Of a stretch of DNA of 50,289 nucleotides, positions 8,364 through 17,301 are shown piece by piece. A program made the translations under genes and the position numbers. The notes under the pieces are model-generated. The model was given only the letters and a program-made list of their open reading frames with translations. It was not told where the DNA came from and did no database searches. Origin of the DNA: Ruminococcus sp. (GTDB lineage Bacteria; Bacillota; Clostridia; Oscillospirales; Ruminococcaceae); NCBI GenBank assembly GCA_029062165.1, contig JAIDQQ010000020.1, forward strand, positions 146,343 to 196,631, read 5' to 3'. The first letter of the stretch is position 1. Every line of letters starts with the position of its first letter.

Positions 8364-10799
8364 GTGCAAATCAGAGAAATTTTATGTCATAAATCGACAA
8401 GATTTGTTGCTTTCGTCAGTGCCTGTGCGATTTTTGCGGTCTGTGTAGGTGGCTGTATAAGAAAATATATTGCCATATCAGAGTATATGGATAATATATA
8501 TTCAAATCGGACGGATACTGACGAACTTTTTGAGGAAAAACAGGAACTTTTTTCGGAATTATGGGTCATCGGAACTATGTACCTGCGGAATCTCGACGGC
8601 AACGGCAAGTTTACAGGCTCAAAGCAACTGGAAAAATCAACAAAAAAGGCACTCCGTGAACTCGGTCTTATGGACGAAAACGACAATATTTCCATAACTC
8701 CGACGGAAAATTTCCGCTACTACGTCAGTTGGAATGACAATTCAATATCTTCTGACACAAGTATATTCGACGATATAAACTATTATACTCAATATTGCGA
8801 CACCTTTAATAATGGTACGTACAATATCGGAAAATTATATAATTATTATGAATACTATCATTCATTCAACTGGTATGAATCCGATTACGGTATGAGTTAC
8901 TACGATTTTCCGCATGAAATAGCCGGAAAACAAGCCTCGGCGGTTTACAGTTACGACACTTCAGACCTCGATTTTTCACTTGATTCGCTGAATGTTAAAA
9001 TTTATAGCAAACCTGACGGTACGCCAGCTTGCTTCGATTTCAGGGAACTTAAGAACGGTGCGTACGTCGAAAATTACGGATATTACGGCGATTACGACGA
9101 TGAGGAAGAACTTCCGCCTATTCCGTCCGCAATATCTGACAACTTCAATTATCAGGACTACTATATATATTATGATACCAATAGTGAAACGTGGTCTAAA
9201 ATCAAGAAGTCGCCTATCTGGAAAGGCGACGTTTCAAGGCTTAAAATAGGCGTAAAACCGATTGACAGCATCATTGACAACGTGGAATCCGTCAATTTAA
9301 TCGGGCATCAGGAAGAAGTTAATTTTGTTAATTATATCCTCAAATTTATACCATTTGTAATATTTTCACTGCTCCTTATGCTGTTTTTCGTCGTGACAAG
9401 CGGTCACGAGAGAATAAAAATGAAGTCCATCACCGACGACGAACTTCAGATTCTTTCCGCACCTGACAAAATATGGGTTGAGTTAGTCCTTGCTATCGGG
9501 CTGGTGACAACCATGACCGGCACAATTTTTATTCAGGAAATCGACGAAGTCCGCAATATGATTTCCGGTATTTTTGCCTATAATCCGGCAATTCCTGTAC
9601 TTCTCTGGACTTCCGTACTGACAGTCTGCTATGCGATTCTTTCGTTGTCGGTCAACACTATTGTAAAAAGATTTAAATTGAAATGCTTCTATCAGACCAC
9701 TTTTATCCGACATATTATAAATCTTTTAACCAAATCATGCAGAAAATTATTCAAAAAAATACAGTCAGTAATAAAATTGTTCGCTGAACTCCGGCTCGCC
9801 AAGGAAATGGCTGACACCGAAGCCGTCGCAAAAAGATTTTTTATCCGCTTAGGCTTGCTCGCTGTCGGAATACTCGCCACATTTATATTAAATGTTGACA
9901 AAGTTTTAATATTTCCGTTATGCGTCGTCTATATATATCTTTCTTTCAAAGATATTGTTGCACTCGTTCAACTTTCACGGCAGATAAATGACATCTACAA
10001 CGGCGACTACTCCCCGACCGAAATCAATCAAAATTCCCCTATTTTCAGCCTTTCGCAGAAACTCAACAACATTTCTGACGGTATGCAATCCGCCGTTGAT
10101 AAAAAAATTCAGTCCGAAAAAATGAAAATTGACCTCGTTACAAACGTCTCCCATGACCTGAAAACGCCACTGACGTCGATAATTAGTTATATCAATTTAC
10201 TGTCTATGGAAAATGATTTGTCTGATGTGGCTCGTGATTATGTACAAATTCTCGAAAAAAAATCCGCCCGCCTTAGTGAAATCGTCGCCGATGTCTTCGA
10301 CATCGCCAAGGCAACCAGCCGGACTGACATTAATTTTGAAATGATTGACGCCACAATACTATTGGAACAGGTACTCGCCGATATGACCGACGACATTGAG
10401 GCGTCCGGACGTGATATAAGAAAGTCGATTTGTGCCGATTCTACGCCGATTTTCGCCGACGGCAACCGGCTTTACCGTGTTATACAGAATGTAATCGACA
10501 ATGCCCTGAAGTACTCGCTCGACAATACCCGAATTTATATTATACTCGCTGTATATTCCGGCGACGTCGTGATTACCGTCAAGAATATTTCCTCGTATGA
10601 AATCAAGTACACCCCCGACGAACTCACTGAACGTTTCACACGTGGCGACGAATCCAGAACTACCGAGGGAAGCGGTTTAGGACTGTCTATAGCCAAAAGT
10701 TTCACCGAGGCTTGCAACGGAAAGTTTGAAATCGACATCGACGGCGATGTTTTTACCGCTAAAATTCAGTTTCCTATCGCACAAAAACCTGAAAATTAG
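8364..10799 (+). CDS. Membrane sensor histidine kinase with a tyrosine-rich extracellular domain
   Basis: An 811-residue kinase starting at GTG 8364 behind ACAGGAGG. It has an N-terminal membrane segment (about 13-33), a large extracellular region of about 290 residues rich in Tyr and Asp (YNYYEYYHSF, YGYYGDYDD), then several membrane helices (about 328-350, 372-390, 409-430, 490-530). The dimerisation box NVSHDLKTPLTSI carries the phospho-His (residue 597). N-box NVIDNALKY and G-box SGLGLSIAK form the ATPase domain. It phosphorylates the upstream regulator. The ligand is unknown; the extracellular domain may sense a cell-surface or envelope signal. Confidence 0.93.
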   Translation: MQIREILCHKSTRFVAFVSACAIFAVCVGGCIRKYIAISEYMDNIYSNRTDTDELFEEKQELFSELWVIGTMYLRNLDGNGKFTGSKQLEKSTKKALRELGLMDENDNISITPTENFRYYVSWNDNSISSDTSIFDDINYYTQYCDTFNNGTYNIGKLYNYYEYYHSFNWYESDYGMSYYDFPHEIAGKQASAVYSYDTSDLDFSLDSLNVKIYSKPDGTPACFDFRELKNGAYVENYGYYGDYDDEEELPPIPSAISDNFNYQDYYIYYDTNSETWSKIKKSPIWKGDVSRLKIGVKPIDSIIDNVESVNLIGHQEEVNFVNYILKFIPFVIFSLLLMLFFVVTSGHERIKMKSITDDELQILSAPDKIWVELVLAIGLVTTMTGTIFIQEIDEVRNMISGIFAYNPAIPVLLWTSVLTVCYAILSLSVNTIVKRFKLKCFYQTTFIRHIINLLTKSCRKLFKKIQSVIKLFAELRLAKEMADTEAVAKRFFIRLGLLAVGILATFILNVDKVLIFPLCVVYIYLSFKDIVALVQLSRQINDIYNGDYSPTEINQNSPIFSLSQKLNNISDGMQSAVDKKIQSEKMKIDLVTNVSHDLKTPLTSIISYINLLSMENDLSDVARDYVQILEKKSARLSEIVADVFDIAKATSRTDINFEMIDATILLEQVLADMTDDIEASGRDIRKSICADSTPIFADGNRLYRVIQNVIDNALKYSLDNTRIYIILAVYSGDVVITVKNISSYEIKYTPDELTERFTRGDESRTTEGSGLGLSIAKSFTEACNGKFEIDIDGDVFTAKIQFPIAQKPEN

Positions 10800-10851
10800 T
10801 CGACGTTTCTTTTAACTTATTAACAAAAAGTTTTCAGAAAAATCCGCACAT

Positions 10852-10880
10852 CTGTCAGCCCTCGGACGTTATACTATATA
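10852..10880 (+). promoter_or_regulatory. Weak promoter-like site before a putative noncoding RNA
   Basis: CTGTCA, 17 bp, TATATA. An alternative -10, TATACT at 10870-10875, overlaps it. The -35 is poor, so this is tentative. Confidence 0.3.
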
Positions 10881-10884
10881 GGAA

Positions 10885-11046
10885 GCGTATTCCGGATATT
10901 ACGGATTGTATAATCACAATTTTATACATTCTGTAAACCTGCTCCGTCGGCTGAGCAATTCTGCACAGGTGGTATCAGGGACGGCTTCCACAGGGGACAA
11001 ATCATTCAACAAAAAAAACCGTATCCGAAAAAGATACGGCTTTTTT
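10885..11046 (+). ncRNA. Putative structured noncoding RNA (6S-like in size; family not recognised)
   Basis: There is no gene between 10800 and 11171, but the stretch is more GC-rich than usual spacers and ends in a strong terminator. Possible helices include GTATAA with TTATAC (10917-10937 region), an ACCTG...CAGG helix enclosing CCGTC...GACGG (10938-10995), and a GCA-ATTC-TGC hairpin inside it. The nested long-hairpin plan and length of about 160 nt would suit 6S RNA, but I could not match conserved bases. Confidence 0.35.
11011..11046 (+). terminator. Rho-independent terminator
   Basis: CCGTATC / GATACGG (7 bp, seven-base loop) preceded by eight A residues and followed by six T residues; the flanking A and T runs extend the stem. 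It ends either the kinase operon or the putative RNA. Confidence 0.9.
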
Positions 11047-11107
11047 GCGTTTCGCCTGTGAGTTTTTTTGCGTTTCCCATGTTAATTTTTTGCGTTTCGC
11101 TTGTTAC
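11041..11107 (+). repeat. Three imperfect 23-bp tandem repeats
   Basis: The unit TTTTTTGCGTTTC followed by about ten variable bases appears three times, beginning at the T-run of the terminator. It may reflect local duplication; no function is evident. Confidence 0.5.
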
Positions 11108-11125
11108 TTCACACGACATACTTAT

Positions 11126-11158
11126 GAAAAAAACAAAAATCCGGAAAAAACCGGACTT
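11126..11158 (-). terminator. Terminator of tRNA-Arg (minus strand)
   Basis: On the minus strand TCCGG / CCGGA with a T-rich loop is followed by a long T-rich tail, directly downstream of the tRNA-Arg 3' end. Confidence 0.7.
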
Positions 11159-11171
11159 TCATGTTTAACAA

Positions 11172-11248
11172 TGGCGTGCCTGGAGGGATTCGAACCCCCG
11201 ACCTACTGGTTCGTAGCCAGTCACTCTATCCAGCTGAGCTACAAGCAC
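11172..11248 (-). tRNA. tRNA-Arg (anticodon ACG)
   Basis: On the minus strand the 5' acceptor GTGCTTG pairs with CAGGCAC, allowing G-U. The anticodon loop CTACGAA carries ACG (its A normally becomes inosine), the T-arm is GGGGG-TTCGAAT-CCCTC, and CCA is encoded. Length is 77 nt. Its promoter is at 11277-11305. Confidence 0.96.
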
Positions 11249-11276
11249 ATCATTTTTCTGTCTTATAACAATAAAT

Positions 11277-11305
11277 ATTATACCACGCTTTTCCGGAAAT
11301 GTCAA
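11277..11305 (-). promoter_or_regulatory. Promoter of tRNA-Arg
   Basis: On the minus strand TTGACA, 17 bp, TATAAT: a perfect consensus. Confidence 0.85.
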
Positions 11306-11393
11306 TAGATTTTCTTAAAAACGTGATATTTAACATATTTTTCCGTATTATAAAATATAATATGTTCAAAACACAGAAATATGGAAATGTCTA

Positions 11394-11422
11394 TTGACTT
11401 TCTGTACAAGTTGTGCTATAAT
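11394..11422 (+). promoter_or_regulatory. Promoter of the tandem tRNA-Lys genes
   Basis: TTGACT, 17 bp, TATAAT, with the first tRNA-Lys beginning 14 bp after the -10. Confidence 0.85.
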
Positions 11423-11436
11423 AAATGATGTTGTGA

Positions 11437-11512
11437 GAGACATTAGCTCAGCCGGTAGAGCATACGCCTTTTAAGCGTAGGGTCGAGGGTTCAAATCCCT
11501 CATGTCTCACCA
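11437..11512 (+). tRNA. tRNA-Lys (anticodon TTT), copy 1
   Basis: Acceptor GAGACAT pairs with ATGTCTC; the anticodon stem TACGC/GCGTA holds loop CTTTTAA (anticodon TTT); the T-loop is TTCAAAT; CCA is encoded. Total 76 nt. Confidence 0.97.
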
Positions 11513-11548
11513 ACTATTTTTATTTTGAATTATGGCTGTGTTATAAAT

Positions 11549-11621
11549 GAGACATTAGCTCAGCCGGTAGAGCATACGCCTTTTAAGCGTAGGGTCGAGG
11601 GTTCAAGTCCCTCATGTCTCA
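11549..11621 (+). tRNA. tRNA-Lys (anticodon TTT), copy 2, without encoded CCA
   Basis: Identical to copy 1 over the body except for one T-loop base (TTCAAGT for TTCAAAT). After the discriminator A the genome reads TCA rather than CCA, so the end must be added by nucleotidyltransferase. Only 36 bp separate the copies, which points to a recent tandem duplication, probably on one transcript ending at 11657. Confidence 0.96.
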
Positions 11622-11631
11622 TCATTTCAGA

Positions 11632-11657
11632 ACGTCCGATTTTTCGGGCGTTTTTTA
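11632..11657 (+). terminator. Terminator of the tRNA-Lys transcript
   Basis: ACGTCCGA / TCGGGCGT (one G-U pair) with a T loop and six T residues. It ends just before the ribosome site of the WYL gene. Confidence 0.85.
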
Positions 11658-11674
11658 TTTCCGGAGGTCTTTTC

Positions 11675-12634
11675 ATGGATAGCGAAAGAATTTTACATAT
11701 ATATAAATGTCTGTGCAGGTGTACCGACGAAAAAAACGGCGTCACTATCGGCGATATCAAATACTATCTTTCGGTCAATGCCAATATAGACAACGTTTCA
11801 GATGTCACAATAAGACGTGATATATTACGTCTTCAGACTGCCGGTTACAACATAGAATGCCGTCATACCTCTCACAATAAGGCTTATTATTATCTCGTCA
11901 AACTCTTCTCGTTCAATGAAATGCGTTTTATTGTCAGTTCCGTTTCCGCCAACATAACTCTTTCCGACAACGAAAAGAAAAATCTGATAGAAAAATTCAA
12001 GGGTATGTGTTCCGACAGAGAAGTGACCAGACTTATCAGCGAAACTTCCTGCGGACGTCAGATTATGGAATGGGATTTAGTCAACAAAATTGATACTATC
12101 TATGATATTATTGAAGAAAAAAACAAAATAAATTTCGATTACGGAAAATTCAACATAAAAAAAGAAATGGTTTACTACCGCAAGGACAGGGAAATTATTC
12201 CGGTTAAAATTATACTGTTCAGTGCAAGATACTATCTTAAATGTTTCGATACCGAAAATCAGACTTTCAAAACCTACCGCATTGACCGTATGAAAAATAT
12301 AAAAGCCGGTGAAAAATACAGTAATCTGCCGTCCATGCCGGAAGACAAAGGGGCTGTACTCGATATGTTTCAGCCTGAATACTTTGAAATGGTACGTCTA
12401 CGTGTAAAGCGTTTCCTCATAGACGACATGATAGAATGGCTCGGTATTGACGCCGGTATCCGTGATGACATGGACGACACAAACTACATCATAATAAATG
12501 TAAATGTCGGTATAAGTCAAGGCTTCTACAAGTGGGTCATGAAGTACGGTGACAGTATGGAAATTCTTGCTCCGGAATATATCCGGAATAATTTTATCTC
12601 TGAACTTCAGAAAGTAATCGGAATTTACAAATAA
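11675..12634 (+). CDS. WYL-domain transcriptional regulator
   Basis: Start ATG 11675 follows CCGGAGG; longer in-frame readings would cross the tRNA. The 319-residue protein has an N-terminal winged helix (residues about 1-75, with VSDVTIRRDILRLQTAGYNI as recognition region) and a WYL-type ligand domain (about 140-220: FDYGKF, VYYRKDREIIPVKIILFSARYYLKC). A C-terminal WCX-like part follows (MVRLRVKRFLIDDMIEWLG). WYL regulators often respond to nucleic acid or nucleotide ligands and frequently accompany defence or DNA-damage functions. It lies in backbone DNA between tRNA genes and the tRNA-Ser scar, with no obvious partner gene. Confidence 0.88.
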   Translation: MDSERILHIYKCLCRCTDEKNGVTIGDIKYYLSVNANIDNVSDVTIRRDILRLQTAGYNIECRHTSHNKAYYYLVKLFSFNEMRFIVSSVSANITLSDNEKKNLIEKFKGMCSDREVTRLISETSCGRQIMEWDLVNKIDTIYDIIEEKNKINFDYGKFNIKKEMVYYRKDREIIPVKIILFSARYYLKCFDTENQTFKTYRIDRMKNIKAGEKYSNLPSMPEDKGAVLDMFQPEYFEMVRLRVKRFLIDDMIEWLGIDAGIRDDMDDTNYIIINVNVGISQGFYKWVMKYGDSMEILAPEYIRNNFISELQKVIGIYK

Positions 12635-12738
12635 AATATTCTGATTTTTTTTGAAATTTTTTCCAGATATGCAAATTCTGAACATCTGATATGTTATAAT
12701 GAAAATATAAAATAAACATAAAAGAGGTGTTCATTGAT

Positions 12739-12918
12739 ATGTCAGATAAAAACCCTATAATCAGGCGTACAGATTTCAAAAAGAATCAGGATTCGGAACT
12801 CGTTGAGAGAATAGAAAAATACCGCAGAAAGTATCATATAACTTTCATAAATGCTGTAAGGCAGTTATGCCGAAAATCTCTTGAACTCGATGAAAACCCG
12901 ACCACAAGGTACTTTTGA
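12739..12918 (+). CDS. Small basic protein, possible ribbon-helix-helix or short HTH
   Basis: A 59-residue protein; ATG 12739 is preferred because AGAGGTG lies nine bases upstream. It is rich in Lys and Arg (IIRRTDFKKNQDSELVERIEK) and ends in a short helical stretch (FINAVRQLCRKSLEL) like a small DNA-binding protein. A TATAAT is present around 12693. No family was recognised. The palindromic terminator at 12935 closes the unit. Confidence 0.6.
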   Translation: MSDKNPIIRRTDFKKNQDSELVERIEKYRRKYHITFINAVRQLCRKSLELDENPTTRYF

Positions 12919-12934
12919 TTATAAATTAATTGCA

Positions 12935-12966
12935 AGCAGAATAAAAATTTTTATTCTGCTTTTTTA
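12935..12966 (+). terminator. Strong bidirectional-looking terminator
   Basis: A 13-bp near-perfect palindrome (AGCAGAATAAAAA with its complement) followed by six T residues. A second weaker hairpin (CCGTCTGTG / CACAAACGG) lies at about 12979-13006. Confidence 0.9.
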
Positions 12967-13015
12967 CGTAATGAAAAAACCGTCTGTGGAAAACTACACA
13001 AACGGCTTTATATAG

Positions 13016-13071
13016 CGGACAGGGAGGGATTCGAACCCTCGATACGCTATTAACGTATACACGAGTTCCAG
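13016..13071 (-). other. 3' fragment of a tRNA-Ser gene: attachment-site scar of an integrated element
   Basis: On the minus strand the DNA reads as a tRNA-Ser from the anticodon loop CTGGAAC (anticodon GGA) through 3' anticodon strand TCGTG, the class II variable arm GTATACGTTAATAGCGTATC, the T-arm GAGGG-TTCGAAT-CCCTC and acceptor CCTGTCC-G. Upstream of the loop the sequence becomes unrelated: the expected 5' strand CACGA is absent, and there is no D-arm or 5' acceptor. Integrases that target tRNA genes leave exactly this kind of 3' copy at one end. Because the missing half would lie at higher coordinates, the element extends rightward and the complete tRNA-Ser should be at its far end, outside the window. 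Confidence 0.8.
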
Positions 13072-13274
13072 TTACTATATTCATTCACTTTGATTTCTTT
13101 ATTGGCGTATTTTCGCATATTTTCAGTACTACAGAGAAATAAAATATAATAAAAAAGCAGTGGTACAACGCTAATGTGATGAACAAAATGATGAACATTT
13201 TTTAGTAACTATATAACCGTTTAAGATTTAATTAAAATATTTTTGGTTTCTGAATTGTTAGTAAATACTGACTA

Positions 13275-14330
13275 TTATTTCAGTAAATATTTTTTGTTAC
13301 TGCCTCTGCCGTCAACAACAATAAATCCAAGCTCACACATTTGTTTTGTAAGAGTGAATATTCTTGTTCTTTTAATATGTAATAAGTTTCCTATTTCATC
13401 ATCTGTAATATATCCTTTATTGGCTATATGCTCCAGTATTGACTGCATCTGCGGAGTTGCCTGTATTTTATCTGGAAATTCTGATAAATTCATTTTATTC
13501 ATATTGGGAAGAATGATTTTAAAAGTATTATTCGTTACTTCGATACGTGGCTGTACAGGACAGTTACTATAAAGGCTGTATATCTTTCTTATACCTGTAC
13601 CATATGATTCAATCAGATGAAGACGGTAGAAAATTTCTGCAAGATTTTTATTTCGTGGCTGAGATATTCCACTACGTATGTCATCAGGCATAAGTCCCGA
13701 AAGAAGTCCGCCAATCGAAATAAATTCTGTTTCTCTGGCGTTTATATTTATAATAATACTTCCACTGAATCCATAATCCCTGTGAACAATTGCATTCAAT
13801 AAGGCTTCACGGATTGCTTCTTCCGGATAATCGTATTTGTCGATACGTTTCAGTCCTTCAAATGTGGAAGCATTATTGTTGCAGAGCATCAGATAGTTAT
13901 AAGTATCTTCAAGCTATCTGAATACCGAACCGCTAAATTCTCTGCTGTCTCTGAATATTGTATTGGATTCATCACCGAATACAGCTACTTTTACAGTATG
14001 CTTTCACTGGTCAGAAATAATCATAGCAAGATTCGTATACAGACTGTCATTATTATGAGTAATTCCGAGTACACGATATTTTTCTTTGCTGAAATCCACA
14101 CCATATTTCTGAAAAGTATCTGATGCTGTAGTAAAAGTAAGTTCCTGATTTATGGAACGCATTTCCTCAAAATTATCTCCGTCACTTTCCTTAAGTCCGA
14201 TTACATTTCCGTTATTGTCGATACCAACGTAAATAATACCACCATCTGTATTTGCAAAAGCGATTACTTCTTTATAAATTTCTTCAGTAAACTGAGCTTT
14301 GAACTCAATATTTTCTGTCTCAAAATTCAT
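13275..14330 (-). pseudogene. AlbA_2/RecG-like ATP-binding transcriptional regulator, broken by two in-frame stops
   Basis: One frame of 352 codons reads through as an AlbA-type N-terminal domain (NIEFKAQFTEEIYKEVIAFA, ANTDGGIIYVGIDNNG) followed by the GHKL-like/RecG-like region (PEEAIREALLNAIVHRDY, GTGIRKI) and a C-terminal winged helix. A TGA after IISDQ (at a position that is often Cys in relatives) and a TAG after SGSVFR (often Gln) interrupt it. Two pieces of 108 and 204 residues remain. Such proteins usually act as accessory regulators on mobile DNA. Both stops can arise by single-base changes, so I call decay. Confidence 0.85.
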
Positions 14331-14537
14331 ATCAACTGCCTCCGAATTAATTTATTATATATTTAGTATAATCATAAAATTCATTTTTGTCAAGTGAATA
14401 AAGTCAAATTCATATTAAAATTCACTTCAAAAAGAGAAAATTCTGATTAATTGAACTTGTTTTATTCTATCCATAAAATTAACCTTTCTATAAATAAATT
14501 GAGAGACTGTAAATATACAATCTCTCATATAACATAT

Positions 14538-15248
14538 TTATGAATTTTTATGTTCTTTGAAACAAAGTTGCAAGTTTGTATATCTATTCAATGAATTAAT
14601 ATCTTTCTTGATAAAATCCCAAGTTTCTGAATAACTGCCGTTCACTGTAAATGTTGATTTGGAAATAAATTCAATAAATCCTTGAAGATTATCTTTATAC
14701 TGCTTAGCAAATTGATGAGCATTACGTTCTTTTTCAGTATCACTGCTGTTCTGTAAATCATATAAAACATGGTCTAAATTACATGACATATAATAAACAC
14801 TATATGGAATAATTCCCCATATTTTCTTTATTGAAGCTAAAGTCAGAAGATTATTTGATTTTAAATTATTTCTATCAAGTATCTGTTGTTTATTTTTACA
14901 GGTTATATTAGATGTTGAATAACAAATTTCTTCTAAATTACAATCTTCAACAACATAAGTTTAATCAATAAACGCCCCATCTGTATCAACTATATGAATT
15001 ATTTGTTCATAATCTTCTTTTTTAAACTTATTAACAGCAGTGTGTTGCTTAACAACTTTTGTAATTTTTTCTCTTATATTTTGAGAACAATTACTCCACT
15101 CGGTTGTTATATCTCCATGCATTACTTTTACCAATACATTTTTTGAATATCTTTCATAAAATTTAGTAAAAACAATAGACAGAGCATCTTCATCAGACAC
15201 TCCTTCAACAATCACAAGTACAACTTTTTTACGAGCCACAGAAATCAC
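14538..15248 (-). pseudogene. TOPRIM/OLD-like nuclease partner of the AAA ATPase, interrupted by TAA
   Basis: The frame gives 95 residues, a TAA, then about 140 more residues in the same frame, total 237 codons. The N-terminal half has a TOPRIM-like pattern: VVLVIVEGVSDEDAL (Glu-containing first motif) and IIHIVDTDGAF (Asp-x-Asp motif). The rest is helical and unfamiliar. It overlaps the end of the ATPase gene by 20 bases, so the two were translated together. ATPase plus TOPRIM pairs are typical of anti-phage systems of the OLD, Gabija and PARIS kind; which one this resembles most cannot be decided by eye. Confidence 0.7.
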
Positions 15249-16653
15249 CTGCTTCCCTGAATGAGAAAGCTATTTCAGAATTATTGGTTGTGTCGTATAC
15301 ATCTTCATCTTGCTCACCCAAAACAATATCACGATAATAATAATCACGAAGATTATTAGTTGTCTTTACATAAGTCGGACGAATATATCTGTTTTCTGGA
15401 TTAGTAGTTGTAAAGGCAATACAAGATTTATCCAGAGTTTCAAGAGGGCGTAAATTATGAGATGTAAATATCAATTGTCCTTTACCTTTGTTTGAAATAA
15501 TGCTTAACAATTCTCCAAGCAAGTATTCAAAAATACCTGAATCCAATTCATCAATAGCAACGGTAAACGAATACTGATTATAAACATTAATCAATAACTG
15601 GAGAATAGAAAAAATTTTTTTTATTCCTTCTGATTCATAACATAATGGAATAGGTCTGCCGTTTTTATTTGATAACAGTTGAACTCTGTACATAATCTGA
15701 TTATTTCTTGATAATTCTTCACCTATTTTTCTGATAGAAATAGTCAAATTAGGAACAATCTCTTTTAATACAACATTCATATTCTCAATGAGATTTTCTG
15801 CCAGATTGTATGTTTCAACTGGAATACATCCGTTTCCGTTTATCGGTATTCCTATATTTCCGTTAGCTTTTGAAGAACCATTTTTGAAATTAAAAGATAT
15901 TGGAAGAATATTCAGTTTTAACATTGCATTAACATCAGTATCAAAAATAAAAAGCCTAAAATTACCATAATAAATCAGACTCTCATATATATCCATAAAA
16001 TCTGATTTCGAACAATTCTTTCTGAGTATATTAAGAAACTCCTTTGAAAATGCAAATGAACGTGACATTAATGAAACATATCTTTTTATCGAAATAAGTT
16101 CATTATGAATCGATTTGTTTCCGCCAATAAGTAGATTATACTTGGTATTGGGTTTAAAAGGAAAAGAATCATCTGAAGTATCAATATAAGGTTTCATCTT
16201 TTTAATAACCTTGCCCTTGATTATAGTTTGAAATGAAATTTTTTCCCAACGAATTATCGGTCGAAAATCATATGGTTTTTCTTCAATATAAATATCATTG
16301 TAATTATCTTCTTGAACATCTTGGATTTTTCCCATACAGAATGAATATTCAACTCTCGTTAATTTATTAGAATCTCTTTCTGCAATTTTAAAAATAAAGG
16401 TTAACACAGAATTTTCTTCCCCTACTTTTATAAAATCCGCAAATTTATTGTTCAGCTTTTTTCCACAAAGAAGCGATTTAAGAATAGCAAGTGCTTCAAC
16501 CAATGCAGTTTTCCCTGAACCATTCTGACCATACAAACCTATAATTTCAGACGAAATCCCTTTTTTATTAGGAATGAAAGATAATTTTCCATACTGTACA
16601 TTTTTAAACTTCTGAACAGTTATTTCTTCAAGCCTTACATCATGATTTTCCAT
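15229..16653 (-). CDS. AAA15/AAA21-type (SMC-like) ATPase, first gene of a defence-like pair
   Basis: An intact 474-residue ATPase. Walker A is GQNGSGKTALVEALA near residue 45; the C-terminal half has the ABC-like signature region SEGIKKIFSILQLL, Walker B FTVAIDELDSGIFEYLL and the switch His in LIFTSHNLRPLE. The N-terminus LEEITVQKFKNVQYGKLSF is typical of overcoming-lysogenisation (OLD)-like ATPases. The TOPRIM gene that overlaps its end is broken, so the system is probably inactive unless the stop is bypassed. A perfect promoter lies at 16718-16746. Confidence 0.85.
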   Translation of the reverse strand: MENHDVRLEEITVQKFKNVQYGKLSFIPNKKGISSEIIGLYGQNGSGKTALVEALAILKSLLCGKKLNNKFADFIKVGEENSVLTFIFKIAERDSNKLTRVEYSFCMGKIQDVQEDNYNDIYIEEKPYDFRPIIRWEKISFQTIIKGKVIKKMKPYIDTSDDSFPFKPNTKYNLLIGGNKSIHNELISIKRYVSLMSRSFAFSKEFLNILRKNCSKSDFMDIYESLIYYGNFRLFIFDTDVNAMLKLNILPISFNFKNGSSKANGNIGIPINGNGCIPVETYNLAENLIENMNVVLKEIVPNLTISIRKIGEELSRNNQIMYRVQLLSNKNGRPIPLCYESEGIKKIFSILQLLINVYNQYSFTVAIDELDSGIFEYLLGELLSIISNKGKGQLIFTSHNLRPLETLDKSCIAFTTTNPENRYIRPTYVKTTNNLRDYYYRDIVLGEQDEDVYDTTNNSEIAFSFREAGDFCGS

Positions 16654-16717
16654 CTTAAATCTCCTTCATATAAACAATAATAAATATATATCCATAATTA
16701 TGCTCATATTGTTCTTA

Positions 16718-16746
16718 ATTATACCATAAATAATTTTAATTGTCAA
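16718..16746 (-). promoter_or_regulatory. Promoter of the ATPase/TOPRIM pair
   Basis: On the minus strand TTGACA, 17 bp, TATAAT. Confidence 0.85.
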
Positions 16747-16819
16747 CATAAAATGCAAAAATTGATATAAAAAATATCATTTTTGTGGTTTATATGAAAT
16801 TATTACAGGTGATATTTCT

Positions 16820-17267
16820 TTAGCGAACTACCACCAAATAGCTTATCTTTGGCAAAGTCAAACAAATCAGAAGTTGCATTCCCATTAAGAACTGAATCGC
16901 CACTTTAGAAATCAATGTATTATTAATCATACCTGAATTATCGTTAATATCCTGAATCATATCTCCTATAAACGCATCTAATCTCTGATTTAAAATAGTT
17001 TCGTATTCATTATATAATTCATTTAATAATTTCTTTTGGTCTGATACATATTTATCATACTGTGTTTCCTGTAAAGATACTTTCAATTGTTGCACTTTTG
17101 CTTTTGTTTCTTCAGATGTATCAGTTGTATACGCTGATAATTGCTTTTCCAAATTGGCAATATTTTTTGTCTGACTTGATAATTTCTTCTGACACACCTA
17201 TTGAATCAGCTTCTTGTAAATACCTATCATAAGCTTTTTGCTGTAAAGTTATTTCTTCTGGAACTTG
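16820..17267 (-). pseudogene. Coiled-coil relic, probably of a phage tail (tape-measure-like) protein
   Basis: A 125-residue frame (IANLEKQLSAYTTDTSEETKA and further heptads) joins, through a frameshift near 17195, an upstream frame reading YVQVPEEITLQQKAYDRYLQ. There is no start codon with a ribosome site. The composition and heptad pattern suit a tape-measure fragment, the sole trace of a tail module here. It is surrounded by non-phage genes, so it is a leftover. Confidence 0.5.
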
Positions 17268-17301
17268 TACGTAACTTTATGATATTTAAGTATTTTAATT
17301 A

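Noticed and set aside
11045..11308. Plus-strand frame across tRNA-Arg
   Set aside because: It covers the terminator repeats and the complement of a tRNA gene.
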